Source: Peribacillus muralis (lineage in GTDB: Bacteria > Bacillota > Bacilli > Bacillales > DSM-1321). From it: a stretch of DNA of 32,422 bases. Position numbers and translations under genes: made by a program. Below, one piece after another: positions 27,491 through 32,422 of this stretch. The stretch spans positions 418,649 through 451,070 of the forward strand of contig NZ_LMBV01000002.1 of NCBI RefSeq assembly GCF_001439925.1. The letters are read 5' to 3'. The notes beneath the pieces are model-generated. The model was not told where the DNA came from. It worked only from the letters and a program-made list of their open reading frames with translations, and made no database searches. Position 1 is the first letter of the stretch. Every line of letters begins with the position of its first letter.

Positions 27491-27681
27491 ATGAAGCTGA
27501 TTGAAGCGAAGTATTATCATGAAATGAGCAAGCTTGCAGCTGAAATCATTTTGAAGCAAGTGAAAGAGAAAGAGGACTCGGTTCTTGGTTTAGCTACAGG
27601 AGTAACAGTTCTCGGAACATACAAGGAGCTAATTCATGACTTTAAAAAGAATAAAACGTCATACGACCATATTCAAACGTT
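27491..27681 (+). pseudogene. nagB: nagB fragment (N-terminal quarter of glucosamine-6-phosphate deaminase)
   Basis: About 63 codons match the start of NagB: MKLIEAKYYHEMSKLAAEII, then SVLGLATGVTVLGTYKEL, where intact enzymes have LGLATGSTPLGTYKEL. The next element, normally TFNLDEYVGL, is missing: after YDHIQT the frame runs into unrelated sequence. The remaining three quarters, with the active site, are gone. It starts 6 bp after the murP stop, so it was the third gene of a murQ-murP-nagB operon. It cannot deaminate glucosamine-6-phosphate. Confidence 0.85.
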
Positions 27682-27750
27682 AGGAGTTGGTCGACGTCAA
27701 GCTTATGAATTAGTTTCTTCAGGCAATTTCATACAGTGAGAGTTGCATAA
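27680..27750 (+). pseudogene. Excisionase (xis) C-terminal remnant fused to nagB
   Basis: Continuing the nagB frame gives LGVGRRQAYELVSSGNF, the recognition part of an excisionase-type MerR-like (HTH_17) domain. One base shift after GNF brings in HTVRVA before TAA at 27748, which completes the usual wing strand of these proteins. So the remnant is truncated at its N-terminus by the junction and also frameshifted. Its place just before the integrase matches the xis-int order of integrative elements. Confidence 0.75.
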
Positions 27751-27754
27751 CTGT

Positions 27755-27788
27755 CACATCTCGTAAGTGATTTAATATATGAGATGTG
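27755..27788 (+). other. Perfect hairpin between xis and int remnants
   Basis: CACATCTC (27755-27762) and GAGATGTG (27781-27788) form an 8-bp stem with an 18-base loop. No T run follows. It could be a processing or regulatory structure of the former xis-int transcript. Confidence 0.45.
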
Positions 27789-27813
27789 CTGTTACTTAAA
27801 GCACTCTCTTCCT

Positions 27814-27856
27814 AAAAGTGTTCATTCCGCTTAGCGGTTTAAGCACTTTTTATTTT
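27814..27856 (+). terminator. Hairpin with T-rich tail upstream of int
   Basis: AAAAGTGTT / AAGCACTTTT encloses an inner CCGCT/AGCGG stem and is followed by TATTTTTATT. It is terminator-like, placed 20 bp before the integrase start. Confidence 0.7.
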
Positions 27857-27876
27857 TATTATGAGGAGAGTTTTAT

Positions 27877-28935
27877 ATGAGGGGATCAGTAAAGAAAGAC
27901 GGGAAAAGTTGGTACTATGTTGTAGACGTGGGGATTAACGGTAAACGTAAGCAAAAGAAACAGAGAAATTTTAAAACTAAAAAGGAAGCAGAGAAGGCAT
28001 TAGCTGAGATCAACTATGAATTAAATAAAGGTACTTACATTGAACCATCAAATACCCTATATAAAGAATACGTAGATCAATGGTTTTAAAACTAAGCAAA
28101 ATAGAGGTATACAAACAGCTAAAGTTTATACTACCTTCAAGGTAGAATTATACCTGCATTAGGAAATTACTCTTTTTCTAAGCTCACTACGATCCAGCTC
28201 CAATCTTTCACCAATAGCTTGAGTGAAGAGGTATTAAGTAGTGCTACAGTAAAAAAGATATACAAGGTGATCAGAAATTCACTGGAACATGCGGTGGACT
28301 TTGAATTAATTCTAAAAATCCTACATTAAAAATTAAATTGCCAAAGGCAAATAAGAAAGAAATGAATGTATGGGATGAAGAGGAAGAAAATAGATTTATA
28401 AAATTTACCTGCATTAACAACTGGTATGCGACGTGAAATACTTGGATTGCGTAGGAAGGATATTAATTTGGAAAAAGGATTGTTAAATATTAAACAGACT
28501 CTTAGTCATGACGGTAAGACATTTTTAAGCGGAGCTAAAACCAAGTCTAGTCTACAGACAATAAATTTATCCTTGTCGTCTATAAAGGTCCTTATAACTC
28601 GTAAATTAACTGTTTCGAAAGAAAAGCTATGCCTAGGCCCTATTTATCAAGACTTTGATTTAGTTGCTTGAACTCAGCATGGTACACCGCCTAATCCTGC
28701 AAATATTAGAAGGACTTTTAAAAGGATGATCAAAATGGCTGATGTTCCTGAAATCCGCTTCCAGGATTTAAGACATACACATGCTACCTTGCTTCTTTCC
28801 AATGGAGTTCATGTCAAAGTCATCTCAGAAAGATTAGGACACAGTAACATAAAAGTTACACTTGATACCTATTCACACGTTCTTCCATCAATGCAAGAAG
28901 AAGTGGCTCGTAAATTAGATGAAATTATTAAATAA
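27877..28935 (+). pseudogene. int: Tyrosine recombinase/integrase, frameshifted
   Basis: All parts of a Tn916/phage-type integrase of about 350 residues can be read, but in several frames. The N-terminal arm-binding domain (MRGSVKKDGKSWYYVVDVGI) breaks at 28087, where removing one T restores WFKTKQNRG. The core-binding domain follows (IIPALGNYSFSKL, then LSSATVKKIYKVI). The catalytic part has TTGMRREILGLRRKDI with the first arginine, then a TGA at 28669. After it come FQDLRHTHATLLLSNGVHVK and RLGHSNIKVTLDTYSHVLP, with HxxR-type histidine, second arginine and tyrosine nucleophile. At least four frameshifts and one stop make it inactive. AGGAGAG precedes the ATG. The stop lies 109 bp from the tRNA-Ala gene, the classical position for a tRNA-targeting integrase. 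Confidence 0.93.
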
Positions 28936-29010
28936 TTTCGTGTGTGACCAAATTCTGACCAGACGGACATTTTCAAAGAAAATATTAGGGGGACAGTGGT
29001 TTATAAAAAG

Positions 29011-29038
29011 AAAAAAACCCTTGCTACACAAGGGTTTT
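29011..29038 (-). terminator. Terminator of tRNA-Ala
   Basis: On the minus strand AAAACCCTTG / CAAGGGTTTT follows the tRNA 3' end by 6 bases and is itself followed by TTTC. It is the third copy of the tRNA-plus-hairpin arrangement. Confidence 0.82.
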
Positions 29039-29044
29039 CAAATA

Positions 29045-29117
29045 TGGAGCATAGCGGGATCGAACCGCTGACCTCTACGCTGCCAGCGTAGCGCTCTCCC
29101 AGCTGAGCTAATGCCCC
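29045..29117 (-). tRNA. tRNA-Ala (anticodon GGC)
   Basis: 73 bases fold fully. The acceptor pairs GGGGCAT with ATGCTCC, including the G3-U70 pair that identifies alanine tRNAs. The D arm is GCTC...GAGC, the anticodon stem is CTACG/CGTAG with loop CTGGCAG (anticodon GGC), and the T arm is AGCGG-TTCGATC-CCGCT, with discriminator A. CCA is not encoded. It is the target of the integrase beside it. Confidence 0.97.
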
Positions 29118-29230
29118 GTGTTAAGGTACAATAATTATTTTAGCGGATTTTGAAGAAAAGTCAATATAAGAATGAGCTTTTTTTTAAAAAAATGATGGAA
29201 AGAAACTTTTTAAGGAAAACTTGATAAAAT

Positions 29231-29274
29231 CCCGCAGGCTAAAAAGCCGAGAAGGCTCACGGACCGCCTGCAGT
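29231..29274. repeat. GC-rich intergenic hairpin, possibly a fragment of a dispersed repeat
   Basis: GCAGGC...AGCC/GGCT...GCCTGC makes a nested inverted repeat (outer arms at 29234 and 29266). The phrase GGCTCACGGACCGCC resembles a dispersed intergenic repeat I recall from Bacillus genomes; that recollection needs a genome search. No gene lies in 29118-29402. Confidence 0.4.
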
Positions 29275-29402
29275 ACAATGTAGCAGTCAAAGTGCAATTC
29301 TCTAAAACTGTGGTCGATAGGAATTTTATCTACGTATTCACGCATAGTCAAAGCTAAACTTATATCTAACTTCTTGATTTTAATTATTTCTCTGTAGAAT
29401 GC

Positions 29403-29804
29403 TTATATTAACTCAGACAAAATACGGTCACAAAGAGACATTGTATGAACGTTGTCAGCTGCATTGGAAGTTGGTTTTCTTTTATTTTTGCAACAGTCTA
29501 TAAAATGAGCCATTTCTCCAACAAAGCCACGTAAATAAAGATCCCTGTAAGCTCCAGACATAGGGGAGGCAGATGGAGTAAATACAGTGTCAGCCTCTTC
29601 AAGAGATTTCCATGGCAAATCACTGAATGTTTGTGATTTATGGATAGTAAGTGAATTGACTTCATCTGCAAAATCAAATGCATTATCAAATGTAACAAGA
29701 ATATTTTCACTTTCACGAGACCAAGCAGTCATAAAAAAATAAAGTTTCATCCCATTTTGGTCGGATAGATACTTCCCGACTTTGTCGGATTTTAGCAGGT
29801 TAAG
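29403..29804 (-). pseudogene. C-terminal fragment of a Gfo/Idh/MocA oxidoreductase
   Basis: The last 115 codons read as the C-terminal beta domain of this NAD(P)-dependent sugar/inositol dehydrogenase family. GFVGEMAHFIDCCKNKRKPT and NAADNVHTMSLCDRILSEL correspond to the usual GE(I/M)xHFxxCxxxxxxP...DGxxxxxxCxxI end. Upstream the frame stays open for 18 more codons (SDKVGKYLSDQNG) and then meets a TAG. The N-terminal Rossmann domain with GxGxxG is absent, and the conserved EKP lysine is missing. It is therefore a truncated relic next to the tRNA integration site. No ribosome site is seen at the first ATG. Confidence 0.72.
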
Positions 29805-30047
29805 CTAATATTTTTTCGACTTATCCTGAATGATATCGGTGATGGTGAAGCAATGGAGAGAGTTATCATCATAATAGAGTAAAGAAAACTTGATGGCAAA
29901 AAAGCGTCGATATTTTCAGAGCTATCTTTCTAGGCTGATATCGGAAATGAAAATTCATTTAAAAAACCCTTTTCATAGTTAAAGGGGGGCGAAATTTGTT
30001 GATTTCGCCCCCCTTTTTTTTATTCACTACACGATTGAGGGAGTACA
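29805..30047. other. Intergenic region between the Gfo/Idh relic and mgtC
   Basis: No gene is recognised. Two separate copies of GATATCGG (near 29834 and 29938) are the only visible repeats. The right end carries the G-rich hairpin at 29984. Confidence 0.4.
29984..30021. terminator. Strong GC-rich terminator next to mgtC
   Basis: A 12-bp perfect stem, GGGGGGCGAAAT / ATTTCGCCCCCC, with a 6-base loop. Eight or more T follow on the plus strand and TTTAACT on the minus strand. It ends mgtC on the minus strand and blocks plus-strand transcription from the relic region. Confidence 0.85.
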
Positions 30048-30755
30048 TTAGGCATTTTCAATCTCAACCCGTGCTATTTCCTTAAGGGTGGAGACTGTGT
30101 AATATACATCCGAGGTCCTGACTTTATTGTCGACCAAAACCTTCAGTGTTAATAGATGGTGGCCTTCTGCGACATCTTTGATTCTAAGGTTTTTTATGAA
30201 TATTTTTTCGTCTTTGATTTTTTTCAGGACGACGGCGATGTCTTCTTTATCTTTCACCACGAGCTGCAGGAAGATTTCCTTTTGCCGTAATTTCATCGGT
30301 CCGAGCCATGTAACGATTGCGGGAACTAATTCAACACTGATGATCAATAGGATGACACCGGCTATCGCTTCGAGAAAGAATCCGGCTCCAACGGCAATTC
30401 CGATACCGGCGGCTCCCCATATGATGGCTGCTGTCGTTAAACCAGATATGCTGTTATTGTCACGGCGGAGAATGACGCCAGCTCCGATGAAGCCGACTCC
30501 GGAAACAATCTGTGCGGCTAGACGTAAAGGGTCCATCGTAATGTTTACGTCGTCACTCCCTGGGAACTTATAAGCGGATTCCATGGAAACGATCGTCAGT
30601 AAACAGCTGACGATGGAAATGACCAGGCTCGTTTTTAAGCCAACGGGCTTTCGTTTCATTTCTCGCTCTAGCCCGATAATGAGTCCAAGGAGAGCTGAAA
30701 TCCCCAACTTAATAAGGATTTGTAATTCTGATTGCGGGTCGAATGTCCACTCCAT
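30048..30755 (-). CDS. MgtC/SapB family membrane protein
   Basis: Four to five membrane segments form the MgtC core: LGLIIGLEREMKRKPVGLKT (residues 18-37), then GVGFIGAGVILRRD and GLTTAAIIWGAAGIGIAVGA with the family's conserved arginine and glycines. A soluble C-terminal ACT-like domain follows (from about residue 155). The 235-aa length is full. In pathogens MgtC is linked to low magnesium and F-ATPase control; in soil bacilli the role is unclear. GTGGTG upstream of the ATG supports the start. There is no visible magnesium-sensing leader upstream. It is monocistronic. Confidence 0.92.
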   Translation of the reverse strand: MEWTFDPQSELQILIKLGISALLGLIIGLEREMKRKPVGLKTSLVISIVSCLLTIVSMESAYKFPGSDDVNITMDPLRLAAQIVSGVGFIGAGVILRRDNNSISGLTTAAIIWGAAGIGIAVGAGFFLEAIAGVILLIISVELVPAIVTWLGPMKLRQKEIFLQLVVKDKEDIAVVLKKIKDEKIFIKNLRIKDVAEGHHLLTLKVLVDNKVRTSDVYYTVSTLKEIARVEIENA

Positions 30756-30896
30756 GTTGTTTCACCACTTTCGAACTATTATGGAAGAATAAGATTATAT
30801 GATGCCATATACCTTTTTTTCAAAAAAGCTTACCCCAATGATTTTAACATAGTAGAATAGTCGAGAGGTAATTCAAATTGAAAGGAGGGAATGTGG

Positions 30897-31802
30897 ATGC
30901 ACATGCCAAGAGTGAATCCCTATGCAGCGTTGGCGATTGGGGTGGCATCGGTTTCGTTTTCTGCCATCCTGGTGAAGTTAGCCACCGCTCCATCGGGTGT
31001 CATAGCATTTTACCGTTTATTATTTACCGTTCTTTTCATGCTGCCGGTTTTCTTGATGAAATACCGCCATGAGCTGGCATTCATCGAGAAAAAGGATTGG
31101 CTTTATTCGGTTGCATCAGGGGTTTTCCTGGCTTTTCATTTTATTTTATGGTTCGAATCACTCAATTACACATCAGTCGCGAGTTCAACGGTGCTTGTCA
31201 CCCTCCAGCCTTTATTCGCTTTTGTAGGGGCGTACTTATTTTTCAAAGAAAGATTTTCAATGAAGGCGATCTTGAGCGGCATCATTGCGATAGCGGGAAG
31301 TCTCGTCATCAGCTGGGGAGATTTGAGAATCAGCGGCATGGCACTCTGGGGTGACATTCTTTCGCTTATCGCATGTGCGCTAGTAACCGGTTATTTATTA
31401 TTTGGACAAAATGTTAGAAAGCGCATATCTTCTATAACATATACATTTGTCGTCTATGCTATCAGTGCGGCCACTTTGTTCCTATATGTAATTTTCAAGG
31501 GAGAGCCGCTCTTGCCATATCCGACTGCCGATTGGGTTTATTTCATTTTACTTGCCATTTTCCCTACTTTATTGGGACATTCTTTATTCAATTGGTCATT
31601 AAAATGGTTAAGCACATCCACGATTTCGATGGGAATCTTACTCGAACCGGTTGGAGCCACGATCCTCGCTTATTTCATATTAGATGAACCGATACTTTGG
31701 ACGCAGGTTCTCGGGGGTACGGTCATATTGGCCGGTTTGATGATTTTCTTAAGAGATGAAAGGAAAAGCAAAGCTCAAAAAGAATCGCCAGTCTCCGTAT
31801 AA
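30897..31802 (+). CDS. EamA/DMT family transporter
   Basis: Ten membrane spans arranged as two EamA repeats. The first starts VNPYAALAIGVASVSFSAIL, with the ASSTVLVTLQPLFAFVGAYL helix. The second, after about residue 150, has HSLFNWSLKWLSTSTISMGI and LLEPVGATILAYFILDEPI. Such proteins export metabolites or amino acids; the substrate is not predictable. The start at 30897 (MHMPRVNPY) is chosen because AAAGGAGG lies 8 bases before it, whereas the ATG at 30891 is too close. The 301-aa length is normal. The terminator overlaps the stop codon. Confidence 0.93.
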   Translation: MHMPRVNPYAALAIGVASVSFSAILVKLATAPSGVIAFYRLLFTVLFMLPVFLMKYRHELAFIEKKDWLYSVASGVFLAFHFILWFESLNYTSVASSTVLVTLQPLFAFVGAYLFFKERFSMKAILSGIIAIAGSLVISWGDLRISGMALWGDILSLIACALVTGYLLFGQNVRKRISSITYTFVVYAISAATLFLYVIFKGEPLLPYPTADWVYFILLAIFPTLLGHSLFNWSLKWLSTSTISMGILLEPVGATILAYFILDEPILWTQVLGGTVILAGLMIFLRDERKSKAQKESPVSV

Positions 31803-31832
31803 AAGCAGTAAGTCGAACCGACTTACTGCTTT
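31802..31832. terminator. Bidirectional terminator between the EamA gene and a small minus-strand gene
   Basis: A 14-bp perfect stem, AAAGCAGTAAGTCG / CGACTTACTGCTTT, with a 3-base loop, sharing its first base with the stop codon. It is followed by TTATTT on one side and TTTTAT on the other. Confidence 0.85.
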
Positions 31833-31834
31833 AT

Positions 31835-32020
31835 TTAGGTAGGTTGAAACAAGCAGGTGATTCTGGTGAAAATCAAAGCGAAAGTAAAGCTGAATAAAAA
31901 CGTCGTACCATTCACCTTGCCTTCTTCTTTGCTGAACCTAAATGCTTCATAAAAAGCTGTACTGAATAAGTAAAGGGCCATAATGTAGGAAATGAGTAAT
32001 CCGATTAATGTTAGATTCAT
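31835..32020 (-). CDS. Small membrane protein, 61 aa
   Basis: GAGGTGAACC precedes the ATG. The product has two hydrophobic helices (LTLIGLLISYIMALYLFSTA, residues 3-22, and TTFLFSFTFALIFTRITCLF, residues 39-58) joined by a charged loop (FRFSKEEGKVNG). It looks like a real small hairpin membrane protein of unknown function. It converges with the EamA gene and shares its terminator. Confidence 0.65.
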   Translation of the reverse strand: MNLTLIGLLISYIMALYLFSTAFYEAFRFSKEEGKVNGTTFLFSFTFALIFTRITCLFQPT

Positions 32021-32040
32021 TGGTTCACCTCATGGGAAAA

Positions 32041-32195
32041 AGATATCTTTATATGTCTATTTGCGTTAGTTAGAAAATATGCTTCATTTCGTGCGGAACT
32101 AGTGAGCTGGCTTGGTGATAGATGGGCAGGAGTGATGAAAAAAGGATGGTGAGGACAAGGGAAAAACATTTTTTTAAAAAAGTTATAAAAACGTA
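32041..32195. other. Spacer before the rRNA promoters
   Basis: No gene is seen. An A/T-rich tract directly upstream of P1 (TTTTTTTAAAAAAGTTATAAAA) may act as an UP element. Confidence 0.4.
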
Positions 32196-32224
32196 TTGCA
32201 AACCTTATTTGTACATGGTATATT
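32196..32224 (+). promoter_or_regulatory. rrn P1 promoter
   Basis: TTGCAA and TATATT are separated by 17 bases, with an AT-rich upstream tract, typical of the first of two tandem rRNA promoters in bacilli. Confidence 0.82.
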
Positions 32225-32293
32225 ATTTCTTGTCGCTAAGACAGCAACACAAACGACTAACAAGTTGTTGAAAAAAAAGATTTAAAAAAGTTG

Positions 32294-32323
32294 TTGACGA
32301 AACGTGACACATTATGTTACATT
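32294..32323 (+). promoter_or_regulatory. rrn P2 promoter
   Basis: TTGACG and TACATT lie 18 bases apart, about 100 bp after P1. The -10 box is less certain. Confidence 0.7.
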
Positions 32324-32422
32324 ATAGAGGTCGCTTCTGAGAGAAACGACAACAAATTGCTCTTTGAAAACTGAACAAAACAAAGCGCCAACGTTAAATT
32401 TTAAGTGAGCACACACTATTAA
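32324..32422 (+). promoter_or_regulatory. Pre-16S rRNA leader with boxA
   Basis: TGCTCTTT at 32358-32365, within TTGCTCTTTGAAAACTGAAC, is the boxA antitermination element of Bacillus rRNA leaders. The mature 16S rRNA does not begin before the window ends, so an rRNA operon starts just to the right. Confidence 0.87.

Noticed and set aside
32324..32422. 16S rRNA gene within the window
   Set aside because: Only promoters, boxA and leader are seen; the conserved start of mature 16S does not appear before the end.

Overview
The window looks like chromosome of a low-to-moderate GC, endospore-forming Bacillaceae. Supporting signs are the glpP-glpF-glpK-glpD regulon with antiterminator leaders, an S-box (SAM) leader before a YxjG/YxjH-type methyltransferase, putB-putC-putP with a PutR-type activator, a bacillolysin gene, a SigB-type promoter and a Bacillus-type rrn leader at the right edge. 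A Peribacillus/Bacillus simplex-like host is a guess from general resemblance, not something shown here.

Layout. 1-6.2 kb: end of an unknown gene, a small hypothetical gene, membrane-anchored NagZ, a SigB-driven 62-aa protein, a SET-domain protein, secreted neutral protease (M4) and a CaiB/BaiF CoA-transferase. 6.4-9.0 kb: a membrane protein resembling a catalytically degenerate M50 peptidase, the SAM-riboswitch-controlled methyltransferase, and a 145-aa unknown with a SigK-like promoter. 9.0-14.4 kb: the glycerol regulon. GlpP is followed by glpFK and glpD, each behind a leader with the same conserved RNA element and an intrinsic terminator. The glpD leader is greatly lengthened by an array of 21-bp tandem repeats. 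14.5-20.9 kb: an MBL-fold hydrolase, then the proline catabolic cluster on the minus strand (putB, putC, putP, putR), with dyads and a cre-like site upstream of putB.

21.4-29.1 kb is the accessory part. Three directly repeated copies of the 3' half of a tRNA-Ala(GGC) gene, each with its own downstream hairpin, lie at 21.48, 24.01 and 29.05 kb; only the last is a complete tRNA. They divide the region into a 2.5-kb segment (XRE regulator, PLP aminotransferase, 72-aa protein) and a 5-kb segment (murQ, murP, a nagB fragment fused to an excisionase remnant, and a frameshifted tyrosine integrase abutting the intact tRNA). I read this as the eroded remains of at least two integrations at one tRNA gene that left a MurNAc-uptake operon behind. 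NagZ at the left end would release MurNAc-containing wall fragments outside the cell, MurP would import and phosphorylate MurNAc, and MurQ would convert MurNAc-6P to GlcNAc-6P. The local nagB is broken, so deamination must rely on genes elsewhere.

29.4-32.4 kb: a C-terminal fragment of a Gfo/Idh/MocA oxidoreductase, an MgtC family protein, an EamA/DMT transporter, a 61-aa membrane protein, and the tandem promoters and leader of an rRNA operon whose 16S gene starts beyond the window. No CRISPR array, intact prophage or defence system is visible.
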